Positions 36,704 to 44,362 of a DNA stretch of 64,000 nt are shown here, piece after piece. How positions within the stretch are numbered: position 1 is the stretch's first letter; each line of letters starts with the position of its first letter. The translations under genes were made by a program, and so were the position numbers. The notes below the pieces were generated by a model. The model had not been told where the DNA came from and ran no database searches. It saw nothing but the letters and a program-made list of their open reading frames with translations. This stretch comes from Fusibacter sp. A1 (GTDB taxonomy: Bacteria; Bacillota; Clostridia; Peptostreptococcales; Acidaminobacteraceae). The stretch is taken from NCBI RefSeq assembly GCF_004125825.1, contig NZ_QQWI01000005.1:186001-250000 (forward strand). Direction: 5' to 3'.

Positions 36704-38044
36704 ATGAAAAAATATTTACTGGTCGCGGTATTGACCGCAACGGTGATTCTTAGTGCATGTTCGAGCGATAGCACGGTGGATCAACAGACGCAAAACCAAA
36801 CACAAGTGACTACGCAAGCCATCACCGAGGTAGTTGCAGAGCCTGCCAGCGAGGACGGGTTGACAGCAGAGCAGTGGATAGAGGACCTTGACCAATTCAA
36901 GCACGATCTGGAATGGTATTCGACAGGTCCTTATCAAAAAATAGGCAAAGAGACGTTTGAAGAGATGTTCAATCAGCTGAGAGCTGATATTCCAAGTCTC
37001 ACGGATTCACAAAGGGAATGGCGCTTTAGGGAACTAGTCTACTCGATTGGTGACGGCCATATCGACATGTGGAATCCTGAGCAGTCGAGTGAGAACCTTC
37101 CGATTCTGATCAATGAGTTTGAAGACGGTTACTTCATCGTCAACGCATTATCCGATTATGCCGAGCTGATCGGAGAAAAAGTGATTTCGATAAACGGCGT
37201 CGAGATTGAAGAGATCGTCAAGAATTTTGAGAAGATATCCAACAAAGAGAGCATCTACTGGATGAGGTCAGGTGCCATCGACAAGTTGCACCATGCCTAC
37301 TTTTACAAGCTGTTCGACTATACGGACACCCTCGAGGAACTTACTGTAACTACCGGGTCAGGAGATACCGCGCTTCCCTCGATGAGTTACATCAAAATCG
37401 CGAACCCGGACCACTGGGATACGCAGTATACCATCGGAAACCTTACAAACTATTCGCTTTGGGGAACTTACACAAGCAACAGGCCTTACAAAGAGGAATG
37501 GTTTGCGGACAACAAGGTCTTAGTCGTAAGGTTCTCCTCATGTTCTGACGAGGATCCCAATCTGCCGCTAACTGAGTTCGGACAGATAGTAAGCGAGAAT
37601 ATTGATAAATATGATCCAGAGTACGTGCTCTTCGACTTAAGGGATAACGGTGGTGGGTATCCATCCCAGCTCTATCAGGCGTTTTCTGAAAGCTTTTTCA
37701 GAAAACATGACCTGATTGATTCGGGAAGACTTTTTGTGGCTACCAACCGTCAGACCTTTTCAGCAGGCGGCATGACCACCCACTTCATGGTCAAGACTTT
37801 CGGTGCCATTCATATAGGGCAACCTACGGGCGGATCGCCGTTCACAACGGTGGTCTCATCAACCGCAGCTAAGGAACTCAAGAATTCTGGATTGGGCTTT
37901 AGGGTGAGTAGCGAAAAGATCTCAACGAAAATGATCGAGACACCTTCAGTGATACCTGCAGTAGAGGTCATACCAAAATCAGACGACCTGCTTAATGGAA
38001 TCGATCCTGTTGTGAATTATGTCATAGAGTTAGTAGAGGAGTAA
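36704..38044 (+). CDS. Lipoprotein with S41 (tail-specific protease-like) domain
   Basis: A 446-residue secreted protein. The signal peptide ends with lipobox LSAC (Cys19), so it should be a membrane-anchored lipoprotein. A Thr/Gln-rich linker follows. The C-terminal half looks like peptidase family S41: LFDLRDNGGGYPSQL and TNRQTFSAGGMTTHF, with Ser in FSAG as the likely nucleophile, then GQPTGGSPF. No PDZ domain is clear. Substrate unknown. Monocistronic. Confidence 0.75.
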   Translation: MKKYLLVAVLTATVILSACSSDSTVDQQTQNQTQVTTQAITEVVAEPASEDGLTAEQWIEDLDQFKHDLEWYSTGPYQKIGKETFEEMFNQLRADIPSLTDSQREWRFRELVYSIGDGHIDMWNPEQSSENLPILINEFEDGYFIVNALSDYAELIGEKVISINGVEIEEIVKNFEKISNKESIYWMRSGAIDKLHHAYFYKLFDYTDTLEELTVTTGSGDTALPSMSYIKIANPDHWDTQYTIGNLTNYSLWGTYTSNRPYKEEWFADNKVLVVRFSSCSDEDPNLPLTEFGQIVSENIDKYDPEYVLFDLRDNGGGYPSQLYQAFSESFFRKHDLIDSGRLFVATNRQTFSAGGMTTHFMVKTFGAIHIGQPTGGSPFTTVVSSTAAKELKNSGLGFRVSSEKISTKMIETPSVIPAVEVIPKSDDLLNGIDPVVNYVIELVEE

Positions 38045-38075
38045 GAAGCATCCTTGAATCAAAAAAGCGAAAAAA

Positions 38076-38103
38076 GATCCGATTCAATTCGGATCTTTTT
38101 TTT
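38076..38103. terminator. Terminator between the S41 gene and lexA
   Basis: GATCCGA, loop TTCAAT, TCGGATC with an A-run before and eight T after; it reaches the lexA stop codon on the other strand and works both ways. Confidence 0.88.
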
Positions 38104-38749
38104 ATAGTTTTCTGAAAACGCCTTTTACAATTCCTAAAATTTGAACCGACTCCACATAGATCGGGTCGAGTGACGCATTTTCCGGTTGTAGTCGTATGCG
38201 GTTGGCTTCTTTATAGAATGTCTTCACGGTTGCGGAGTCTTCGATCATCGCAACCACCATATCACCGTTGTTGGCGGTGTTCTGCTGTTTGACAAGCACG
38301 AAATCCCTATCGAATATGCCTGCCTCGATCATGCTGTCGCCAGAAACACGTAGCATGAAGTGCTTTCCTGAATCGATGAAATCGATCGGTACAGGGAAGG
38401 TCTCGTCGTACTCCTCATGCGCGAGTATGGGTTCTCCGGCAGTGACCTTGCCGATAATGGGTACGGATGCGATCTCGTGCTTTGGAAACTCGATTACATT
38501 GCTGCTTGTCTCATATTCTTCGACAAGACCTGAAGTCTTAAGAATTTCGATGGTTCTCGGTTTAGTCTTATCTCTTTTGATATAACCTTTCTTTTCAAGG
38601 CGCTGTAGGTGACCGTGCACAGTCGATGTTGAATGTAATCCTACCGCTTCACAAATTTCTCTAACAGCGGGTGGGATGTTTCGTCTATGTACTTCTCTTT
38701 CAATAAATGCTAGTATTTCTCTTTGCTTATCCGTTAGTTCAGTAGCCAT
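38102..38749 (-). CDS. lexA: SOS repressor LexA
   Basis: A 215-residue repressor with an N-terminal winged HTH (about 1-70) and a C-terminal S24 peptidase domain. The self-cleavage site is Ala104-Gly105 (KVTAGEP), with Ser139 (SGDSM) and Lys176 as the catalytic dyad; the Ser-Lys spacing of 37 equals that of E. coli LexA. AAGGAG lies 11 bases upstream. It is divergent from a YneA-like gene, as in Bacillus. Its promoter carries a LexA-like palindrome. Confidence 0.97.
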   Translation of the reverse strand: MATELTDKQREILAFIEREVHRRNIPPAVREICEAVGLHSTSTVHGHLQRLEKKGYIKRDKTKPRTIEILKTSGLVEEYETSSNVIEFPKHEIASVPIIGKVTAGEPILAHEEYDETFPVPIDFIDSGKHFMLRVSGDSMIEAGIFDRDFVLVKQQNTANNGDMVVAMIEDSATVKTFYKEANRIRLQPENASLDPIYVESVQILGIVKGVFRKL

Positions 38750-38777
38750 ATGTCATTCAACTCCTTCATTTTTTTAT

Positions 38778-38817
38778 AGTATACCAAAAAAAGATGAAAA
38801 TATCAAACATATGTTTG
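38778..38817 (-). promoter_or_regulatory. lexA promoter with degenerate LexA box
   Basis: Minus strand: TTGATA (38806-38801), 17-base spacer, TATACT (38783-38778) with TGG before it. The perfect palindrome CAAACATATGTTTG (38804-38817) overlaps the -35. It equals the Gram-positive SOS consensus CGAACATATGTTCG except for one symmetric base pair in each arm. Confidence 0.65.
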
Positions 38818-38827
38818 CTATTTTCGC

Positions 38828-38855
38828 TTGTCAAAGAACGTGTGTTCGGTTATAA
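38828..38855 (+). promoter_or_regulatory. Promoter of the yneA-like SOS operon
   Basis: TTGTCA (38828-38833), 16-base spacer, TATAAT (38850-38855). One LexA box lies in its spacer and another just downstream. Confidence 0.8.
38836..38847. promoter_or_regulatory. LexA (SOS) box 1 of the yneA-like operon
   Basis: GAACGTGTGTTC, a perfect GAAC-N4-GTTC, between the -35 and -10 hexamers. Confidence 0.88.
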
Positions 38856-38867
38856 TTAAATCATCAA

Positions 38868-38879
38868 GAACACACGTTC
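38868..38879. promoter_or_regulatory. LexA (SOS) box 2 of the yneA-like operon
   Basis: GAACACACGTTC, a perfect GAAC-N4-GTTC, centred 32 bases from box 1 and just after the start of transcription. Confidence 0.88.
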
Positions 38880-38895
38880 GGTGAGGAGGTTTCAT

Positions 38896-39231
38896 ATGAA
38901 AACGCTTAAAGTGGTAAATAGAAGGAGATTTGTTAGAAGCACATTGCTGACTATCGTCATGGTAATACTTTTTCTTACTGCGGCGCTTAGTGCTACAGGA
39001 AACTTGGTCAGTAATGCGATGGAAGTTAAATCATTATCCGAGTACAATGTAAAAAGCGGTGATACCCTGTGGAAAATCGCTAAAAGCATACAGCAAGAAG
39101 GTGACGATATCAGAGCACTTATCCATATAATCGAAACAGAAAACAACTTAGACAGCTCCGTAATTCATCCTGGACAAATCATCCTAATACCAAGCGAGGT
39201 GAATTCTTATGTTGCAGACTCAAGTCATTAA
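38896..39231 (+). CDS. yneA: YneA-like SOS cell-division suppressor (LysM protein)
   Basis: A 111-residue protein with a basic N-terminus, one membrane segment (about 13-34) and a C-terminal LysM domain (about 50-99, YNVKSGDTLWKIA to IHPGQIILIP). In Bacillus subtilis YneA has the same plan and lies divergent from lexA, blocking division after DNA damage. Two LexA boxes in its promoter support the same role. ATG 38896 has AGGAGG six bases upstream. The HD gene overlaps its end by 23 bases. Confidence 0.85.
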   Translation: MKTLKVVNRRRFVRSTLLTIVMVILFLTAALSATGNLVSNAMEVKSLSEYNVKSGDTLWKIAKSIQQEGDDIRALIHIIETENNLDSSVIHPGQIILIPSEVNSYVADSSH

Positions 39232-39787
39232 TCAAGTAGCCCTTATCGTCGAAAAGGCATGTTACCGTGATACCAATCCGTTTGGAACAAGCATCTGGCA
39301 GAACCATATCCTTGAAGTCGTAAAATACTCAGACGCCCTAGCAATCGCCCATCAAGCAGATCGTGAGATTTGCATTCTGGCAGCGCTGCTGCATGACTAT
39401 GCCGGAATCGTCGACGAGAAGTACTACCATCAGCATCACCTTTACGGCATGAAAGCGGCGGAGAAACTACTGAACACCTTAGGATTCGATCCCCAAAGGA
39501 CAGAACAGGTGAAAGAGGCGATCAAGACTCATCGGGGCAGCTTGTCATTGCCACCCCAGAGTGTAGAAGCCATGTGTGTCGCAAACGCCGACGCCATGGC
39601 CCATATCACCCAGTATTCCTCACTGGTTACTTACGCACACGATATCAGGGCCTTGAACTGGTCGCAAAGCAGGGAATTTGTGATGAACAAGATCAACAGA
39701 AGCTGGAACAAGATGAGCGCGGGTGTAAAGACGCTCTTTGAATCCCAGTACCAACTGATCATCAATCAGCTCAAGACCGCAGCATAG
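39209..39787 (+). CDS. HD domain phosphohydrolase in the SOS operon
   Basis: A 192-residue protein with the HD residues H33, H62-D63 (LLHDYAG) and D128 (NADAMAH), plus a TH at 107-108. The HD family hydrolyses phosphate esters of nucleotides among others; the substrate cannot be read from the sequence. GAGGTG precedes the ATG inside the yneA-like gene, so translation is likely coupled and the gene is induced by DNA damage together with it. In Bacillus the second gene at this place (yneB) is a resolvase-like gene, so this partner is different. Confidence 0.82.
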   Translation: MLQTQVINQVALIVEKACYRDTNPFGTSIWQNHILEVVKYSDALAIAHQADREICILAALLHDYAGIVDEKYYHQHHLYGMKAAEKLLNTLGFDPQRTEQVKEAIKTHRGSLSLPPQSVEAMCVANADAMAHITQYSSLVTYAHDIRALNWSQSREFVMNKINRSWNKMSAGVKTLFESQYQLIINQLKTAA

Positions 39788-39829
39788 GCCAAACCCTGAG
39801 AATCGACATTAACTTGATATATCCACACA

Positions 39830-39859
39830 AAAAGAACTCACAGGAATGTGAGTTCTTTT
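39830..39859. terminator. Terminator between the HD gene and the recombinase
   Basis: AAAAGAACTCACA, loop GGAA, TGTGAGTTCTTTT; symmetrical A-run and T-run, bidirectional. Confidence 0.9.
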
Positions 39860-39883
39860 CTTCTATGTTCCGGTTCTAGTCGG

Positions 39884-40996
39884 CTATTCGAGCAATTCAT
39901 AATTTTCCAAGATATCTCTCTTTGCGTGCTTTCTATGCGCTGCGTAAAGTTGAGTGGTCGTGATATTGTCGTGATCCATGAGGTTTTGGACATCGTAGAT
40001 TGAAAAGCCATATTCAATTAGTGATGATGCCGCCGTAGCCCTTAACTTGTGCGGACTGTAACCTTGGTTTCTGGAAGTGTTCATCGCGATGGAGGTATAC
40101 TTTTTCACAAGGTTTCTGATTGCCCGTTCGGTCATTCTAGTCATCTGAAGAGACAAGAAGAGTGCATCCTTGCTGTCAGCATCCAATTTTTCCTCTTCGG
40201 CACGTTCGAACGTCAGATAGTCAGTGATGACCTTCTGAGCGGTCTTGTTGATAGGCATCAGTACTTCCTTGCCTCGTTTTCTGTAGATCATGAACTCTTC
40301 TCTGGTGAAATTGAAGGAGCTTAGATTCAGTTGCTGAAGCTCCTTAAGCCTTAGACCGTAGGTTGTGAAAAGAACCAGGATCGCCTTGTCACGATATTTT
40401 GTCCTTTCCCAGTAGACGCGCTCTTTTTCTGTGAGTCCGGTTCCTTTTTCTACAGCGGATATCATGGTTGCCACTTCTTCAATCGCCAGACGTTTTATGG
40501 CATCCGGTTGGGGCTTTGGGAGCCTGATTGGATTGAATCCTGTGGTGATGTTTACAGGAATCATTTCTTCTCTGAAGATAAATTTGAAAAACACGCTGAT
40601 CGCTGATTTTTTTCTTGAAAGCGACCGGTTCCTGTTTTCCATCACGTATCTGACTCCATCTTTTTCAAGTTCGTAATGGGAGCAGTAGTCCCCGATGAAG
40701 CGATTGACGTCCTTGGCCTTGATTTTTGCGATATCAGAAAGTGGGATGTCTATCGGCAGTTCGGCTTTTGTAAGCAAGGTTTCCTTTACAAGATATTTGA
40801 AGAAGAAAAGAAGATCGCTTAAATAGGCATGTCTAGTCGTAAGCGCCACCGCGCTTTTTAAAAAAATGAAATAGTCATATAAGTAATCTGGCATCTGAGA
40901 TTCGATACTCGCACACAGATCCTTCAGTTCACTTTCGTAGATCACCAGATTATCTGGTCGTGACGTCTTATTGTGTACTCTGGTTTCACGTTTCAT
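39884..40996 (-). CDS. Tyrosine recombinase (XerC/D-like integrase)
   Basis: A 370-residue site-specific recombinase. An N-terminal SAM-like core-binding domain (about 35-145) precedes the catalytic domain with R216 (GLRLKEL), K243, H316-x-x-R319 (SPHKLRA), H342 and the nucleophile Y351 (TTTQLYAAH), so the full set is intact. It is longer than XerC/XerD (about 300) but has no attachment site or phage genes nearby, so it looks like a resident enzyme. The start overlaps the EamA gene by 11 bases. Confidence 0.88.
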   Translation of the reverse strand: MKRETRVHNKTSRPDNLVIYESELKDLCASIESQMPDYLYDYFIFLKSAVALTTRHAYLSDLLFFFKYLVKETLLTKAELPIDIPLSDIAKIKAKDVNRFIGDYCSHYELEKDGVRYVMENRNRSLSRKKSAISVFFKFIFREEMIPVNITTGFNPIRLPKPQPDAIKRLAIEEVATMISAVEKGTGLTEKERVYWERTKYRDKAILVLFTTYGLRLKELQQLNLSSFNFTREEFMIYRKRGKEVLMPINKTAQKVITDYLTFERAEEEKLDADSKDALFLSLQMTRMTERAIRNLVKKYTSIAMNTSRNQGYSPHKLRATAASSLIEYGFSIYDVQNLMDHDNITTTQLYAAHRKHAKRDILENYELLE

Positions 40997-41870
40997 AGGT
41001 TTGCGACCTCATTTCGGGTAGGTAATATATCGCTATGCCGATTAAAACAACGGCCATTCCAACAACTTGTATAGCGGTTACAGACTCCCTGAAGATCAGA
41101 AAGGCCCAGATCGAGGCAAGAATGGGTTCGCCAAGAACCGCTAATGAGATAAAGGATGTGCTCACAGCTTCTAGTGCCTTATTGAACATGCTGTGTCCGA
41201 ATAGGGTAGGGATAACCGCCAGCCCGATAAAGACCCACCAGTCCGATGTGTGAGTTATGACAAATGCGCCTCCGCCGGTAAGTATCGACATAAGGATAAG
41301 TGTCAATGCGCATGTCCCATAGACAAACATCGTATACTGAAAAGTAGTGATTGTTTGTCTACTAAGTTTACCTAGTGTGAGATAAAAGGCGAACAGCATC
41401 GCGGAGATTACTGCGTAAATATCACCTATGATCACGTCTCTTGACAGAGTAAGGTCGGATTGTGCTAAGACGTAACTGCCGACCAGAGTGAGTGTCACAG
41501 CGAATAGCTGATAAGGCTTAGGTTTTTCCTTGTAAAGAAGAACTCCGATAATCAATATCGCAATCGGATGAACATTCACAAGCACGGTCGCGCTTGCGAC
41601 GCTTGTAAGCTTTAATGAAGCTATCCAAAAATAAAAATGCAGGGCGAGGAAGACTCCGCTGACCATCGACCAGGAACGCTCCTTGGCAGGCAGGTGAAGA
41701 AGTGTGTCGATTCGCTTATAATTTAAAAGCAGCAAGATCAGACAGGCGAAAATCAATCGGTACATGGCGATCGAAAGCGCTGACGACTCGGCAGATTTAG
41801 TGATAATCGGTGAAAATGAAACGCCTAGGACACCAATGGCTACATAGGTGAAAGCACGGGATTTTGTCAT
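40986..41870 (-). CDS. EamA/DMT family transporter
   Basis: A 294-residue membrane protein with ten hydrophobic segments in two EamA repeats (about 5-135 and 145-285). The family exports amino acids, purines or other metabolites; the substrate is unknown. It has GAGGA before the ATG. The tyrosine recombinase gene overlaps its 3' end, so the two should share a transcript. The promoter region is shared, divergently, with the SLH/GH18 gene. Confidence 0.9.
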   Translation of the reverse strand: MTKSRAFTYVAIGVLGVSFSPIITKSAESSALSIAMYRLIFACLILLLLNYKRIDTLLHLPAKERSWSMVSGVFLALHFYFWIASLKLTSVASATVLVNVHPIAILIIGVLLYKEKPKPYQLFAVTLTLVGSYVLAQSDLTLSRDVIIGDIYAVISAMLFAFYLTLGKLSRQTITTFQYTMFVYGTCALTLILMSILTGGGAFVITHTSDWWVFIGLAVIPTLFGHSMFNKALEAVSTSFISLAVLGEPILASIWAFLIFRESVTAIQVVGMAVVLIGIAIYYLPEMRSQTYET

Positions 41871-41974
41871 TTATTTTCCTCAGTCATAGATAATCAGTAA
41901 TAATGAGTTGTGTGGGCTACACGTAATATTATACTCTTAAGATACTGATAATACTAGGTTCGCAATTGGTCTTA

Positions 41975-41983
41975 TGATATAAT
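41975..41983 (+). promoter_or_regulatory. Extended -10 promoter of the SLH/GH18 gene
   Basis: TGATATAAT, 42 bases before the ATG, without a good -35. Confidence 0.5.
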
Positions 41984-42025
41984 TTAATCACAAAACATTC
42001 ACTGTGATAAGGTAAAGGAGTTGTG

Positions 42026-43666
42026 ATGAGAAAATATTTGATGATGGTCACCATGTTGCTCTTGGCGATCGATGTATCATTTGCGGGTCCTTTTATCGAT
42101 ACACAAAATCATTGGGCGGTCAAAGACATCGAGACGCTATACAATATGGGGATTGTAAATGGAACGAGTGAAACGACCTTCAAACCTGAAGGAATACTGA
42201 ACATCGAAACTTGGATGACGCTATTACTAAGGAACTCTGACTATGACATCGACGAGCTTTCAACAGATTCCTGGTATGCTCCATATCTTCGTCTCGCACA
42301 AGAGCTTGAAATCTATGATAATGATTTGATGCTTGGTGCCAAGTTAAGCAGGGCAGATGCTTCTATACTTCTTGGAAGGCTCCTGCTAAAGGAGAATCTG
42401 ATTGCTATCGATGAACTGCAGGCGATGACGCTTATCGATTCATTTACTGATCTGGACGTAAATGACGAGTATGTTCTCGCTATCGGGGCCTGTTTGGAAT
42501 CGAAGCTGCTAAAAGGGAAGGGGATAGGGCTGTTCGCTCCTGAAGACCACTTGACAAGAGCTGAAGCAGCTGTAATATTAAAGCGCCTACTCGTATTTAG
42601 GAGCGAGCAAAGTTTTGATAATGAGCTTTTCTATGCGCTGAGCGCGCAGAGTCAACACGCTCAGCTGATAGACATGATCAAAGAGGGATACAAGCCTGAC
42701 ATGAATTTTTCTTGGGCGGCATACACCTTGGTCGACGATAAACTGACATTGGATTTTGATAGCTATAACAGCTACGGATTTAGATTGCCACAGGAATACG
42801 GCGCCAACCTTAAGGAATACAAGTCCCTCGGTATCAGTACGAGCCTATCAGTCTTTGCGGATCTGACATTGATTGAAGCCGTGGTAGAAACTGTTGACGA
42901 AATGACAGCACTGTTCTTCAATCGCTATGACACAAAGCAAGTATCAGATGCCGATTTTACTTTTGACGGCCTAACACTCAATTTTGAAGGTGAAACATCA
43001 GATAAGGACCTATACCCGATGCTGGTCAGCGCTTTTAGCAGGGAAGCGAAGGTGAGGGGGCTTGATTTGAAAATAACGGTTGGTCCGAATCAGATTTCGA
43101 TGATACCAGATATGATTGATCAAGTGGATTCAGTCATCCTGATGTTTCATGACTATGATTCAAAATATCTTAGTCAGGACATGCTGCTGACAGATATTCC
43201 AGTCACACCCGCAGCACCCATCAATCTTGTGATGACGGATATGAAAAAAGTGATCGAATTGAACTTGACACCACAGCAGAAGAAAAAGCTGAATCTGCAA
43301 ATCAATTTTTCAATTGTGCAGTGGAAAATGGATCGTGGGATTCTTATAGGAAATTCAAATGAATTGGGTGTGCTTCCGTATCGACCGACGTATGCCAAGC
43401 TTGATGAACGACTTCTAAAACTAACGGACAGCTTTCAAGATTTCAGTAAGTACAGCAAATTAAGCGAACAGCCATACCTGAGATACATCGACGATGACGG
43501 GATTGAAAATGTCATTTGGTATGAAGATGGACGCAGCGTATCAAGCAAAATCGAGTTGGCTCACATCGCTGGCTATGGCGGTGTAAGTTACTGGCGTGTC
43601 GGCAACATACCGGATGGTGACTGGAAATATTACTTGAACATATTTGAGTCGTTAGATGATTATTAA
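42026..43666 (+). CDS. Secreted protein with SLH repeats and a GH18-like domain
   Basis: A 546-residue exported protein. The signal peptide (about 1-20, cut after SFA) is followed by three SLH segments (about 22-70, 75-125, 135-190) that bind cell-wall polymers. The C-terminal part resembles glycoside hydrolase family 18: the strand DGLTLNFEG puts a Glu at residue 321 as possible acid, and the end has GYGGVSYWRVGN. Asn replaces the Asp two residues before Glu in the usual DxE, so activity is uncertain. ATG 42026 has AAAGGAG five bases upstream. Confidence 0.78.
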   Translation: MRKYLMMVTMLLLAIDVSFAGPFIDTQNHWAVKDIETLYNMGIVNGTSETTFKPEGILNIETWMTLLLRNSDYDIDELSTDSWYAPYLRLAQELEIYDNDLMLGAKLSRADASILLGRLLLKENLIAIDELQAMTLIDSFTDLDVNDEYVLAIGACLESKLLKGKGIGLFAPEDHLTRAEAAVILKRLLVFRSEQSFDNELFYALSAQSQHAQLIDMIKEGYKPDMNFSWAAYTLVDDKLTLDFDSYNSYGFRLPQEYGANLKEYKSLGISTSLSVFADLTLIEAVVETVDEMTALFFNRYDTKQVSDADFTFDGLTLNFEGETSDKDLYPMLVSAFSREAKVRGLDLKITVGPNQISMIPDMIDQVDSVILMFHDYDSKYLSQDMLLTDIPVTPAAPINLVMTDMKKVIELNLTPQQKKKLNLQINFSIVQWKMDRGILIGNSNELGVLPYRPTYAKLDERLLKLTDSFQDFSKYSKLSEQPYLRYIDDDGIENVIWYEDGRSVSSKIELAHIAGYGGVSYWRVGNIPDGDWKYYLNIFESLDDY

Positions 43667-43718
43667 GCATTTGATATGGCGCTTAGATTGATTGGTTAAA
43701 ATCATATGATATAATTCA

Positions 43719-43764
43719 AAAAAAGATTCTGATATGTCCAAGACATTTAATCAGGATCTTTTTT
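43719..43764 (+). terminator. Terminator of the SLH/GH18 gene
   Basis: AAAAAGAT, a T/G mismatch, CTGAT, ATGTC, loop CAA, GACAT, then ATCAG and ATCTTTTTT. A long hairpin with a good T-run. Confidence 0.8.
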
Positions 43765-44230
43765 ATGCTTACACAGTTGTTTAATCGATTCCGCTTGATA
43801 CATGTATCATCAACCGATGTATCAATCAATTGTACAGCCGTCTTATATGAGCATTCTTAGTTGTATCCAAATTTAGGTTCAGTATTGGTCCTTAGCTTTC
43901 TATATGCATTAACTATTCCCAAAATATTTATTTAAGGAATAGTTGGATAAAGTCTTCCAACAGCTGGATCAACCTAAGATTTTGATTTCAAGGACTCTTG
44001 ATGAGCTTTCACATCTATTCAGATGATAAAATGCAATTTCATAAATCGACTCCTCTTATAGGTTCTTTTGTGAGTAATTGGTCCGTTTAGTCATATCGAA
44101 GCAAAAGCATCCAATAGGCGATTTAATTATACAAACGGTAACACAAATAGCGAATATGGCGTCAAATGTTGACCAAACGGATACAAGTTTCCGCTTAACC
44201 TACCCTCTTATTCGATAATAATTTCATTTT
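43765..44230. other. Noncoding stretch with inverted repeats
   Basis: No credible gene was found on either strand; a 31-codon frame from 43765 has no ribosome site. Base composition is AT-rich. Inverted repeats include 43796-43825 and AACTATTCC (43911-43919) with GGAATAGTT (43936-43944), plus TTAGGTT (43873-43879) with AACCTAA (43971-43977). No T-box sequence is present. Confidence 0.6.
43796..43825. repeat. Operator-like palindrome with an extra half-site
   Basis: TGATACATGTATCA (43796-43809) is a perfect 14-base palindrome, followed after seven bases by another ATGTATCA (43817-43824). No promoter is clearly linked to it. Confidence 0.6.
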
Positions 44231-44234
44231 ACCC

Positions 44235-44264
44235 TTGACAGTCGGTGAGAAGGTCTGTTACTAT
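44235..44264 (+). promoter_or_regulatory. Promoter of the histidine operon
   Basis: TTGACA (44235-44240), 18-base spacer, TACTAT (44259-44264) with TGT before it (extended -10). Transcription should start near 44271, 38 bases before the leader peptide. Confidence 0.75.
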
Positions 44265-44274
44265 TAGTCAAACA

Positions 44275-44290
44275 CTTTAGCGTGCTAAAG
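44275..44290 (+). promoter_or_regulatory. Dyad at the start of the his transcript
   Basis: CTTTAGC, GT, GCTAAAG: seven perfect pairs across two bases. It may be an operator at the transcription start or a 5' hairpin that protects the RNA. Confidence 0.5.
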
Positions 44291-44308
44291 CGCACAAGGA
44301 GAAATTTT

Positions 44309-44362
44309 ATGTCAATTAAACCGATGCTTTACGTTTCACTACATCACCATCATCATACTTGA
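44309..44362 (+). CDS. hisL: his operon leader peptide
   Basis: The 17-codon frame encodes MSIKPMLYVSLHHHHHT, with five consecutive His codons (CAT CAC CAT CAT CAT, 44342-44356). AAGGAG (44296-44301) lies seven bases before the ATG. It stands between the his promoter and a terminator hairpin, the classical layout for ribosome-mediated attenuation: a ribosome stalled for lack of charged His-tRNA would change the RNA fold downstream. The peptide itself needs no function. Confidence 0.88.
   Translation: MSIKPMLYVSLHHHHHT

Noticed and set aside
39884..41870. A genomic island or prophage around the tyrosine recombinase
   Set aside because: No tRNA gene, direct repeats, phage genes or shift in composition are seen around it.
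43765..43860. A 31-codon open frame beginning ATGCTTACACAG
   Set aside because: It starts in the T-run of a terminator, has no ribosome site and resembles nothing known.
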